From: Sordariomycetes sp. S80-01Y
Lineage: Eukaryota; Ascomycota; Sordariomycetes
Length of the DNA: 64,000 nt
Direction: 5' to 3'
NCBI GenBank assembly: GCA_037042185.1
Contig: JAXQJY010000021.1
Span: 496,001-560,000, forward strand
The translations under genes and the position numbers were made by a program. The notes beneath the pieces were generated by a model. That model saw only the letters and a program-made list of their open reading frames with translations, searched no databases and was not told the DNA's origin. Positions within the stretch are counted from its first letter, which is position 1; every line of letters begins with the position of its first letter. This document shows positions 1 through 10,356 of the stretch, piece after piece.

Positions 1-35
1 CAGGGGATGGAGGCTTCGCGGGGGAGAGAGCCCAT
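1..35 (-). CDS. 5' end of an unidentified gene, cut by the window edge
   Basis: An ATG on the minus strand at 35-33 sits in a good fungal context (CACAATGG) and opens a frame of eleven complete codons, beginning M-G-S-L-P-R-E-A-S-I-P, before the window ends. Upstream lies a pyrimidine-rich leader and a TATAAAA element at 155-161, which together look like a real promoter. The fragment is too short to assign a family. The start is inferred from context only. The gene is divergent from the F-box-like gene at 1898, so 36-1897 is a shared upstream region. Confidence 0.5.
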   Translation of the reverse strand, partial: MGSLPREASIP

Positions 36-154
36 TGTGACGGGGGTGAGAAAGGGGTTACGCTGCGTGAGGTGGGAGTTATGGAGCGGGTGAGTGAGGG
101 CAGTGGTGAGGCTGGATCTGGTGTGTCGCCGAGAGGACACGGAGGTTCAGGATG

Positions 155-161
155 TTTTATA
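155..161 (-). promoter_or_regulatory. TATA-box-like element
   Basis: On the minus strand this reads TATAAAA, about 120 nt upstream of the ATG at 35 and followed by a C/T-rich leader. It fits a core promoter for the gene leaving the left edge. This is inferred from position and sequence only. Confidence 0.45.
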
Positions 162-770
162 GCAGAGCGTCCGTCCGATGTTTCGTCACTGAAAGAAGAT
201 GGAAGAATAACGGCATCAAACCTAGGAAAACCTCAAGATAGATATACATGCGCCTTTCAAGGGGGTATCAAGGTCATCCGTGGAAGACCGTTGGATGATG
301 GAAAAGAGCCTGCAGGGGCAAGTACAGGAAGGGCGCATCGAAGTCGCGGGATGTGGAGATTGAAGCCTGCGAATCCTCTCAGATAGTGCAATGGCGTCTA
401 GCTTGGCGCTTCTGGAACGTTGTCGAATGCGATCCAGTATTGACTCGCTTACGGGCGCTGCGGCTGCTGCGGACCGTGGGGTATAGGGAGTCTCGTCGGC
501 GACGTTCAACAATTGACGATGCTAGAGCAGAGCTTGATGAATTGGCAGAAGCATCAAGATTCGACGTCAAACCACCAGCTGCTTCTGCCATCGCAAGGAA
601 CCTCGATTCGAAGGGACGACTTGGCAAGTTACAGACAGAGACCGGCCTCCGTACCAGTTCTTTTGTCATGCCCATTTTATCAGGACCAGCGCTTGGCCTC
701 CAAGAGGTTCCCCTCCGCTACTAGCATCAACGAGCCTCATTCGGGAAGTTCACCAGCCTCCCATTACGTT

Positions 771-826
771 TTTCTAGGGTAAGATGCATCAATTTCTAGG
801 GTAACGGCACCCAATTTCTAGGGTAA
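771..826 (+). repeat. Three copies of TTTCTAGGGTAA at exact 22-bp spacing
   Basis: The 12-mer starts at 771, 793 and 815. The 10 bases between copies differ apart from a shared AA at their end, so the core is conserved rather than the whole unit. The 22-bp phase is about two helical turns, which suits arrayed protein-binding sites, and the core resembles a telobox (TAGGGTTA) without matching it. Confidence 0.75.
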
Positions 827-1897
827 TCACAACAAACCCCTTCTCTCGTCATCGACTTCGATGGCGCTTACTTTCGGATTCCATAGGTTCTTTTTTTCTC
901 ATACATTGTCACCAGATCGTCTTTGTCGGGCGCGGGTTCATGGGCACACGGAGCTGTCGGACCAGCGCTTGTTGGCTGCGCTGGGGCACGAGGTCGAAGG
1001 GCCCATGATGAGTGGTGAGATGGGGATGTCACGATGCTGCGACACGAGTCGATGCTGCGACTCGCAAGTCACGATGGCAACAACGCAGCCTCGATGTCTA
1101 ATCCGCCCGTCGACATCGTCGTAGGTGACCTGCCATCTTGCGCCACATCCATCTAACGCAATTTGTACGGCACCTGCTTCGTTTTCAAGACAATGGGACC
1201 GTGCCGTGGGAAATCATGATATTCAGACGCTCTGTAGAGAAGCACTGCACATTGTACTGGCTGGGAACACTCTCTAGTGTTGTAGCTGTAGCTGACTGGG
1301 GCAATGGCATCCACACCCAGGACCTCATGCCGTGGGTTCACCGACCCAAGAATATGCAATGATCCGACTCATACCCGTGATGGAAAGCTTACAACTGGGA
1401 CTTGCTGGAGTTTCTTCTCTGCCGTTGTCTTGCTGCTGCCAGTGCAAGATCGGACGAAGTCAGCCACAGAACACGCTTCGAAATGCATCCTCAAGCCAAC
1501 GCAGCTCCTTCTCCTTACAGGATTCGAGCTCTCCCGTCTCAGGGGCAGCTATAATTGCTGGGCTGCACGCTCCTACTACTATCTCGTTTCTGATTCTCTC
1601 ACTTCAACCCGATGTGGAAGCCTACAACTTAGGTACTTACAAGCATCACTCTCTTTGTCCTCCGCTCTTTCCTCTGCCCCCCTTCCTTCCTTCCATATAG
1701 CTGTTGAAGCATAGAGAGATACACACCAACAACACTTCTAAAGCGTCTGCTTCTACTGAGCTCCCTCACAACACTCACTCCTCGCATCTACCAGTATTTC
1801 AATGTAGCCAAGGGCAACAAGCCTCCCTTGTGCTTAGGCAGCTTGACCTCCCTATCATAATTTTTCCCAAATCCTCTTCAATTGCAGAGCTATCATA

Positions 1898-4405
1898 ATG
1901 GAGCACGCCGAGGCTTTGCCAACTCCGGCCCATACGGACAAGTCAGGCGATGCCTTGTCCTCGTCTGGCCGAGAACAAGACGAGGAACCTGTTACTCAAC
2001 CTCATCAGGGCAATAAATCAGACGGGCCGCAGCCTATCATTGTGGTCAATGAAGAAAATGACCAAACAGCTACTTCGCCCTCTCAGGGGGGTTCTTACAG
2101 CAACGATGGCCCAGCCCAAGAAGCAGCCACGGTTGTTGGAGACAAGGGACAAAACCAGCCACTCCTGGAAACTGATCAACTTACCTCTGATATTCAGGAA
2201 GGTCCCATGGAGTTAGATGATGGTCAGAACGATGCTTGTGTGATGCCGGAGTCTGGATCCGTGCTTGGCAGCACGCCTTTGCCTACGACGGCTCCTATAC
2301 CCGAGGTCGTCGAGGATGACACAATCGAGAGTCCAGAGAAGACTCCGCAGCCCTGCATCAATGATGGGAACGACAGCATCGCAGAAGGACTTCAGCTGCT
2401 CAAAACCGCCACGGAGCGCAGAGGCACGCCTCTTATCCAAGAGTGGCGTGAGTACACCACGCTTCGTTCATAATACGATGAAAACACTGACAAATTTCCA
2501 GTTCAGAACACATTAGAGTCTGAAGAGCCTGGAAGCCTAATGTCGTTCGAGGAGTCGGCTGAGCTGAGAGAACACCTCGCCGGCTTCCGGGACACCCCTG
2601 AGCCAGAAGATGAAGGGTCGGTTGAGGACATGGAGCTAGACGAGTACGAAGTGGAAGATGAGGCCAGAGAGAGGATTATTATTCCCTACAAACCTGTGAA
2701 CCGCGTCGTTGCCGCTGTTCGCAGCGGTGGAAGCCGTCCTGGATCCAAGACTCGCAAGCGCAAGAGATCCAAAAGCGCCTCTAGACGTAAGTCAAAGCTG
2801 AAGTGGCTCAAGATCAAAGAAGATCTGGAGAACAGGTCATCTATGCAACTTACGGAGCTGCCTGGTCGCGATGAGTTCGATCCGGCTCGGACCCAGCATA
2901 TAAACCGAGACAATTGGGTATGGGGCCTGAAGCCACCCAGAACGCCGCTTGACACATCCAATCTTCGGAACCTCGGTGTCCAGATTCTCAATCCGATGCG
3001 AAATGAAGATGATGGAAATTTCCATTTCAAGGGTCCAGGTGGCATTAGGACAACAATTCCTAGGCCATCTCGATACAAGCCCACGCAGTCGGTCGCCCCT
3101 GACCCCCCCAAGAAGTCGTCTCGCAAGAGGGCTGCTAGAGCACGGAAGGTAGCCTCAAATCAACTTGTAGAGATGCACAGAGACGAAGAAGAGCAGGAAG
3201 ATCCTCCCGAGGTGGACACCGAGGCGCACTGGGAGGCCAAGCTCGTCGTCAGCAAGCCGACGGGCGTGAATAGTCTGCCTCGCGAGATTCTCCGAGATAT
3301 CTTGCGCGAGCTCCTCATCTCGGATGTCCAGATCTACGTCTACGAACGCTGGTCCAAGGTCTACCGCGCTGTACGCCACCGTCGCAAACTCGGCATCGAG
3401 CCAGCCGTGCTGCGCATCGACACGGCGACCTACTTCGAAGGCATCCGCGTCCTATACGGCGAGAACGTCTTTGTATACTCACTCAGGGATGCGACTGGCC
3501 AGACGGCGAAGCCGCCAGCCGATATCGAGAAGATGGCGTTGGATGATGGAGACAGCGATGACGACGGAAGCAGTGAGTATCAGGCTGATGACCAGGAAGA
3601 CGTTGTCATGGATCAGGACGAAATGGTCAGGTCTCGGCGTCGCGGAGTGAGAAAGGATTGGGAGGGTGATATTCATATCGCCAAGTACTTCTCCCTCTTC
3701 CGCAGTATTATCATCGAGGCGGAGCACAATCGCTACGGCAGCGAGACCGCGCAGAGCATGGCTGACGCTATTCGCTTCTGGAAGACCCATCCCTCTCCCG
3801 TTTCCTCCACACAGGATTTGCTTCCCATCGAGGAAGCAGAGTACATGGAGAAGAAAGCACGCCAGCCACTGGTCACGACCACATATGTCAAAACCCGCAG
3901 TCAGAGCAACCAGGTAGGAAAAGTCACACAGCCTGCAAAGGCGCAGAAGTCCAACATCCACACCCTGGCCCTCCGAATCTACCCGTCGAAGAAGTTCACC
4001 GAGGCAGGCGCCGTCTCCTTCACCTTCGTCTCCTTCTTCACGGCCAGCTCCCCAGTGGTAGCATCTTTGAAGGAAATCCTGCCGTGCTTCATGAGGCTCG
4101 ACATCGACTGGCGCTACCTCGACGCGCGCTCGCTGCCGACGTGCCTCAAGGTGGACATGCGTCCCCTCAACATCCAGCGTATGGTCAAAATGATGGGGAC
4201 GGATATGTGGAGCAACGACGGGATGATGCTGCGGGCCAGGTGTGAAGGGGCGGACCGGGCTACAGATGCGTTGAACAAGCTGGCGGACAAGCTGCAGCAG
4301 CACTGCGAGAGGAAGCAGGCTGTGGAAGACGGTCACGAACTTTTGGAGTTTGATTGGGGCGACGACGTGACGCTTATCGGCGACGAGGATGCAGAGTTTG
4401 TCTAG
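1898..4405 (+). CDS. F-box-like nuclear protein of unknown function
   Basis: Two exons, 1898-2447 and 2502-4405, give 817 aa. The 54-nt intron runs from GTGAGT to TTCCAG and keeps the frame (E-W-L-Q-N). Residues 1-240 are acidic and low in complexity. A basic cluster (KTRKRKRSKS, then SRRKSKLKW) near residue 260 looks like a nuclear localisation signal. Around residue 440 the segment NSLPREILRDILRELL resembles an F-box start (LPxEIL), and it is followed by RIDTATYFEGIRVLYGEN, typical of fungal F-box-like proteins that have I-x-x-Y-E-x-L-Y-G motifs. An acidic linker and a conserved-looking C-terminal half follow. If it is an F-box protein it would recruit substrates to an SCF ubiquitin ligase; no substrate-binding repeats are visible. 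The start ATG at 1898 is the first in frame. The gene is well supported; the function is a weak inference. Confidence 0.85.
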
Positions 4406-4695
4406 GAGGACGTTGCTGCCCCTGACGGCCACTCACTACGGCTTCGCTCTTTTTTCAGCAACGGCTTGGGCGGGTTGAACTACGGCGCACAGATTGTTTA
4501 CTGCTCTTGGAATTTGCGAAGGATCCTGGCGGCTTTTGAACATTGCTTGAATTCGGAACGGCAGAAGGCAGTCATTGTCCGAAAAGTATCATTAATGAAG
4601 GCTTGGTCGGAAAAGGGGTTCCTGCACAGCTGTCAGGCAGAGAGGTTGGTATCAGATTAGAATTGATGAATTTCATATCACCGGGCGGCAAACCA

Positions 4696-6338
4696 CTAAG
4701 CCCTGATTTGCACACGATTCACCTCCAAAGTCTCCGTATCCAACACCACGAGCTCCTTCTTGTCCGCAAAACTCGGTACGCTGATCAGCCTCGTGGCCTG
4801 GCCCTCGGGCCCCTCGATGACCCGGGTGCCGAATTCGGGCTGGTTGCCTGCGAAGTAGACGTGAGGGCAGTCCTTCAGCACGAAAGGATCGTCGTCCTGG
4901 AAAGGATATGACCCTACTCCTAGTTAGCAGGCCGTTTCGTGCGGGGAGATGCTTGGAACGACGTACATAGAGTGTCTGGCGCGGTGGGAGCAATGCACCG
5001 CCATCGACACATGGCTTCCATCATACCTAACCGGTCATCGCTCTCGACGTACTTGAACACGTCGTCGATGTTCTGCCCGCCGGTACCGAGTATCCTCCAC
5101 CCTTCAATCTCGCCGTCCCACGGGTTTGTGACCACGTCAAGCCAGCCGGCCTCCTTCTTGCCCGGCTCCGGTCCGTAAGCCCTCGCCGTGGGGAACATGA
5201 CGGTATGTATGGGCTGCTGGGGATACGTCGCATTCGCAGGGTCCTGTGCACCCGGAAGGAGTGTCACGGGCATTGAGGGTAGGAGTGTCGAGAGGAACTC
5301 GTCGAAGAGTGCCTGCGGGCCAGCGTTGTACGAGCTGGCATCGTAGCCGTACTTTTTCTGCTTCGTCTTCACTTCCGTGGGAGGATCGACCTGGGCCGTG
5401 GAAATCGAGTTTCCAGCGATTACCAGCCGATTGATCTCGAAAAGATTTGTCTGCCCTGAAGGACCGAGTGCTTCGCCCAGGAGATATTCCAGCAGCAAGT
5501 CGAGCTCCATTTGGTATGAGGCGTCTCCTGAAAAGGACAGGCCCGACACGATGGCAATCTTTTTTCCCGCGCCGTCTGGAGTCCCGCCCATTGCTTCGTC
5601 TTCGTCCTTTGGCTTCACCTTGCCATTGGTCTTCTTGGACAGGCTCCAGCGCTCAGGTTGGGGAGGCAGGTCGGGGACTTTGATGTCGATGGCTTCGAAT
5701 TGGCCATTGGTGTCTTCGGTGCCCATAACGGCAACGATGCAGCCAGTAACCAAATTCAGTTCTGATAGCAGAGAACCGGCCAGGGCGATGCGGCCGGAGT
5801 CGTCTTCGAGCATGATCTCATGGTCGTCTGTGTCGGCGAAGTACTTCTGTGGCATGACTGGTGCTGATATCCAGCGCTGCATTTCGTCAGTACTCACATG
5901 AATAGCATTGGCGAATTCAGCTCACATCTTTCGATACATCGTCCAAGATATCAGGCTTCAAGCTCATGGCCATGAACACCGTCCCAACTACCCAACACAG
6001 CTCGCCTTGCTTCACGTCCAGCACTCGGTCGACCTTCTTGGCCTCCTCGCCCCCAATGACGGTGCCCTCCCACGCAGCCTCTGCTATAGCCTCAACGGCG
6101 GGCTTGATTTTGGTGAGACGCAGGAAGTACATGTCGCCATACTGCTGCTGGTAGGACCGCTTGTTGTCGAGATTGTAGGAGCTCAAAGGGAGGTAGGAGG
6201 AGTCGGAACGTGACTGGACCGGGTGCGCGGCGTCTCTGAAGGCACATTAGGAAACTCGAACGAGACGATCGGCCGGATTTGGGAATCTTACGAGGGTTTG
6301 CGCAGCAAAGACTCTGCTGCGTCTTCGAGGGCGACCAT
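4696..6338 (-). CDS. POL31: DNA polymerase delta subunit 2 (small B subunit)
   Basis: Four exons (6338-6292, 6235-5926, 5876-4967, 4913-4696) encode 494 aa, close to the roughly 470-490 aa of POLD2/Pol31/Cdc1. Every intron has GT-AG ends, and those at 5877-5925 and 4914-4966 have clear CTGAC/CTAAC branch sites. The N-terminal part (SYNLDNKRSYQQQYGDMYFLRL) and an OB-fold region are followed by the inactive phosphatase-like domain (KIAIVSGLSFSG, INRLVIAGNSIS, PVTLLPGAQDPAN). The end reads CPHVYFAGNQPEFGTRVIEG, a family hallmark. The product bridges the catalytic subunit Pol3 and Pol32 at the replication fork. It is divergent from CAF16, with 524 bp between the ATGs. The start at 6338 gives a 16-residue leader exon typical of fungal orthologues. 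Confidence 0.95.
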
Positions 6339-6862
6339 GGCGGCTGGACGCGCACGAGCAGCGCGCTGGCAAATGCTGGGAGTCCGAAAAACTGATTAGT
6401 TTCTTCTTGATGGTATACAATAGGAGACGGAGCCAGAATGAGGGATCTGAGCGGGCTTGAAATGCGGCGACTAGCGTAGCTGACGATAACTTCACGAGGG
6501 TGCTTTAGATACAGAGGCGCGACGCGCGACGCGGGTTGCAGCTCGAGCTTTTGGCGTAAAGTGGCTGGCGTCGGTGGGCATTCGCCCCACTGCAGGAGGG
6601 GCATTGAGTGTCGAAAAAGAAAGGGCATAGGCTCGGATCACTCATGCGTAGGATTGTAAGACAATTGTGTCAGCTGGTCTGCAATGTCATGAAGTCATCC
6701 CCGAAGCCCGAACTCTTTCTTCTTCACCCTCCTCTCCTCTGCAGACTCTTGTCCTCAATAGGAAGCTCGGTGCCCTCCCGAAGAAGTATATATTGCCCCT
6801 CTTACCCTCTTCTTCCTAGGAAAGTCATCTTCACTCTCACTTTCCCCCCTCACTCGTCTACA
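6339..6862. promoter_or_regulatory. Shared promoter of POL31 and CAF16
   Basis: This 524-bp divergent region separates the two start codons. A TATATATT element at 6787-6794 lies 69 nt upstream of the CAF16 ATG and is followed by a C/T-rich leader. No such element is obvious on the POL31 side. Confidence 0.55.
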
Positions 6863-7723
6863 ATGGCTCCCCCAGCTGCCCCGTCCGTCGAGACCAAAAA
6901 CCTCTCCTACACCTTCCCCGACTACTCAACCGGCATCAGCAACGTCACGCTCAGCCTCCCTCCCCGTTCTCGAACTCTCTTGATTGGAGCCAATGGCGCT
7001 GGCAAGACCACGCTCCTCCGCCTCCTCGCAGGCAAGCGCCTAGCCCCATCCGACACCATCTCCATCTGCGGTGTCGACCCCTTCAAGCAGGGTCTCGAGG
7101 GCGTGACCTACCTCGGTCTGGAATGGGTCCTCAACCCCATCGTCCGGACCGACATCGGCGTCAATGAGCTCTTGAGGTCAGTCGGAGGAGACGCCTACCC
7201 TGACAGGAGGGATGAGCTGGTGGCGCTGTTGGATGTCGACACGAACTGGAGGATGCACGCCGTGTCCGATGGTGAGAGGCGGAGGGTGCAGCTGACAATG
7301 GGCTTGATCCGGCCTTGGACGATTCTCCTGCTGGATGAGATCACGGTGGATCTCGATGTGCTCTCCAGAGCCGAGTTCCTTGGCTGGCTGAAGAGGGAGA
7401 CTGAGATTAGGGAGTGCACCATCGTTTACGCCACGCATATCCTGGATAACCTCGCCGGCTGGCCGACTCATCTCGTGCACATGCACCTCGGCACAATCAA
7501 GGAGTGGGACACGGCAGACAGCATGCTGCAGAAGATGGAGCCCACGGTTGGTGCCTCGGGGAACAGCAGACTCGGCGAGCTCGTCCTGGGCTGGCTGAGG
7601 GACGATCTCAAGGCCAGAGGCCCGAGGAGCCAGCTGAAGCAGGGCCCAGAGGGCAAGACGTATGGTTTTGGCGGGATGAAAGTCGGCGGCTACGGCGACG
7701 AGTCCAAAACCAAGGAGGCTTAA
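6863..7723 (+). CDS. CAF16: ABC-family ATPase of the CAF16 type (no membrane domain)
   Basis: This single exon encodes 286 aa, matching the 289 aa of yeast Caf16. I chose the ATG at 6863 (MAPPAAPSVE). The frame is open upstream but has no plausible start there, and a TATA-like element lies 69 nt before 6863. One nucleotide-binding domain is complete: Walker A GANGAGKTT (42-50), signature VSDGERRRVQ (134-143), Walker B TILLLDEI (153-160) and the H-loop histidine (192). The signature begins VSDGE rather than LSGGQ, as is usual in this subfamily. There are no membrane segments, so it is a soluble ATPase. In yeast, Caf16 associates with the CCR4-NOT complex. The C-terminal tail after 230 is charged and probably not part of the ABC fold. 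It converges on the CENP-I gene. Confidence 0.9.
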   Translation: MAPPAAPSVETKNLSYTFPDYSTGISNVTLSLPPRSRTLLIGANGAGKTTLLRLLAGKRLAPSDTISICGVDPFKQGLEGVTYLGLEWVLNPIVRTDIGVNELLRSVGGDAYPDRRDELVALLDVDTNWRMHAVSDGERRRVQLTMGLIRPWTILLLDEITVDLDVLSRAEFLGWLKRETEIRECTIVYATHILDNLAGWPTHLVHMHLGTIKEWDTADSMLQKMEPTVGASGNSRLGELVLGWLRDDLKARGPRSQLKQGPEGKTYGFGGMKVGGYGDESKTKEA

Positions 7724-8114
7724 CGGAGGTCGGTGCGTGGCTGGACGAAGGGCCGTTCTGATCAGGAGCGCGGGCACTCAACTGCATTTCAGGCGTCGGT
7801 TTTTCGGGAAAAAGGGGCACATTCTCAACAGTGCGAGGCGTTCGGCGAGGGGCGGGACTTCAACACTGCTTTCAAATCATCTGTGATCTCGCTGGGTTGC
7901 ACTTCAACATTGCGAACAGGGTACATACCGTGTTCGGGCACAACACACTTCTCTTCATTTGATACCCCTATCTTCAACTAGAGGGAGTTCTGGATCTTGG
8001 TCAAACGTTCAACTAGACAAGACGCCTACATAGCAAACATCGAAAACAAGAGTACGCATGTAAAGGGCCAGAGCCGTGGCCGGTCGGTCTCATTGCGAAT
8101 ACTCGCTTCTTGCT
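7724..8114. other. Convergent intergenic spacer
   Basis: This 391-bp stretch lies between the stop codons of CAF16 and the CENP-I gene and would hold both 3' UTRs. I see no gene or repeat in it. Confidence 0.6.
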
Positions 8115-10356
8115 TTATCTCGTTTCCATGTCCTTCTTCAGCCGCGTCATCGTACACTTCAGCAGGTCCGCAATGCCAGGTAGCCCCTTCTCCGTGAGGC
8201 TATCGAGGACGTTGATCCGATAGCTCAACCAAGGGATGTTCAGCCCGCCCGCGGTGGCCGTCTTCAGCAAGCTCTGCTCGGTGACCGGACCGGCATGCCT
8301 GACACGTATAGGATTCCCTTGCTGCAGCTCTTGGTCCTCCAGCTCTCGTATTCTCTGCAAGCTCAGGTAGCTGAGCGTAGGCGAGTACGAAAAGTTGAGA
8401 ATCGACGTCAGCTCGTAGGTCCTGTCCACCGCCTGGAGGTATCTCGCCAACGCATCGAGCGTGGGCCTGGGTACCAAACACCCGTGCTCATTAGCCTCTC
8501 CATCACTGAAAGCCCTTTTCCTCCAGAGGGCATTGCAGATGTCCATCAAGACCGCGTTGTAAGCAGCAACCTGCTCCCTCGTCCTCCTGTAGCTCGGCTG
8601 CTCGCCGGACTGTCTACTGGCAACTGCGTCGTTGAACCCTTTCTTATAACAGGCCAAGGTGTCGCACAGACGTGACATGTCCGTGACGTGACTGCTGAAG
8701 AAGAGCGCGTAGATGAGGGGCGCAGGTGGGAGCTCGATTGAGATGTATGGTTTGAGGACGTCGGTAGTGACGAGCTGAACAAATGTTTCGTAGAAGGTTA
8801 GAATGGCCGATGTGGTGGCGAGAGTAGGGGAAGATTGGATGAGGGCGAGGGTTAGCGTGTTGACATGGGTGATTAGGAGACTGATCGAGGCGTTGGCATG
8901 GGAGGGAATAGGGGTCGTCGAGCAGAGGAGGACTGTCCAGTGATGGAGGAGATTAGTGTAGAGGGTGAGAAGGGAGGGGTGAAGGTAGGTTCCATGGGAC
9001 AGGATCGCGGTCTCAAATGGCTGGAAGATATGTCGTTGCAACTCTACGGTCTTGTTAGCCAACCCTAGGATCGAGAGTTGTTTACTTACCCCTAAAATCG
9101 TGTAATGGTGCAAACGCCAGAATGTCCACCAGTAGCTCAGCACGGCCACTCCCATCCCATAACTCGAAGAACCTGGCAAAGAAGTTGAGAAACACGGGTG
9201 GCAGCGCCTTTGACTGAGCGACAAAGTCTTTGACCACGTCCAGGACTTCCCAGAGCGTATCCTGGTCCGCAGCTCCTCCCATGACGTCCTGGAGCACGCC
9301 GTCGAGCCAATTGGCAATCCTCTGGTAAGCCTCGTCTGAGGGCCTGAGAAGCAGTAGCTTCTGGAGAAGAGGATCCGCGAGGACGGCAACAAGCTGATTC
9401 GGCAGCTCCAGCTTGTCCAAGCTCTGCGCGAGCTGAGTGGCGTTCTCGACTTCCTCCAAGGTTACGGAACTCTCGCCTGCGTGCGATGTCTGGACTTGTG
9501 GTATGACTTTGTTGCCTTGTCGCCGGTTCAGTGGTCTGTTGACGCGGAAGCCATCGCGCGGCCGCGTTGCTGTATCCTGAGTCCGTTGGGCATGAGCTTC
9601 CTGAATCAGATCAAGTCGTTCCCTCCACGTGGTATCAGGGTGCTTTGAACGTCAGCAATACGAACGAAGCATTCGGATGACACGAGTGATGCGGGTTGCT
9701 CGTGGGAGCAGGGGTCGTTTAAGTACCTTGAACGCAGAGGACTTTCCGCGGACTGCCTCTCCGACGATGACTTCGGGATAGTAATCTTTAAACACGCGTA
9801 GGAGCCCTACAAGGCATGGGTCGTTCCCGGTCTGGCGCGTCAAGCTCAACAGCGCTTGTATCCGAAACGGTTTAACATGCTTCCGTCTGGTGATGAGGGC
9901 GAGGAGATGGCTCAGCGCCGGCCTGGTCGCAGCCGTGTCCAGCATAGAGAAGAGGACATGGTAGGATTGCGACAGAATAGTTGGCGAGTCAAGCACATGG
10001 TAGACCAGGATCAACCAGCGCAACAGCGCGGCTTGGATGTTCAAGGACGCCTTCAGCCGCCCATGCCCCAAACAGGCGACAACGCGGACGACAAGATGCC
10101 GTGGGACGCGGGTGGCGGGGTAGAGGTTCCGCACGATGGCGTTCAAGCTGCCCTGGTCCAGGAAGCTAGGGGTTGTGACGAGATCAACCAGGTCACTGAG
10201 AGCGTCCGGCAGCAGGCCACGCTCATAAGACGCCGAGGTAAGGCTGGCGACGGTGGGCTTGATGGGTGTTTGGCGGGCCTTGGGCGAGAGCTTTGCGGCT
10301 TGAGCGACGTCTTGGATGAGGAGGCTGATGTCCTCGTCAACGCCGGGCGGCGCCAT
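8115..10356 (-). CDS. mis6: Inner kinetochore protein CENP-I / Mis6 / Ctf3
   Basis: Three exons (10356-9727, 9642-9090, 9043-8115) encode 703 aa, similar to CENP-I (about 700-760 aa). The upstream frame continues to 10416, but the codon there is TTG; 10356 is the first ATG (MAPPGVDEDISLL). Intron 1 (9643-9726) ends after GCTGAC, and intron 2 (9044-9089) has branch GGCTAAC 10 nt before its acceptor. The protein is helical and leucine-rich throughout, with the Mis6 family pattern: KPTVASLTSASYERGLLPDAL near the N-terminus, then LVYHVLDSPTILSQSYHVLFSML. It would act in the CCAN complex (with CENP-H/K) at centromeric CENP-A chromatin. The family call rests on overall pattern, since CENP-I has no catalytic motif. 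Confidence 0.88.

Larger units (their letters stand above)
36..1897. other. Divergent intergenic region, 1.9 kb
   Basis: No convincing complete gene was found. It holds a TATA-like element (155-161), a frame on the plus strand at about 485-724 with coding-like composition but no assignable start or family, a triple TTTCTAGGGTAA motif (771-826), and a stretch of imperfect repeats and inverted repeats built on cgatgctgcgac and gtcacgatg (about 1025-1075). The last 300 bases before 1898 are C/T-rich, as in a fungal 5' leader. Confidence 0.5.

Noticed and set aside
3479-4432. A 317-codon minus-strand frame
   Set aside because: Antisense to exon 2 of the F-box-like gene, whose plus-strand frame has better composition and a splice-supported structure.
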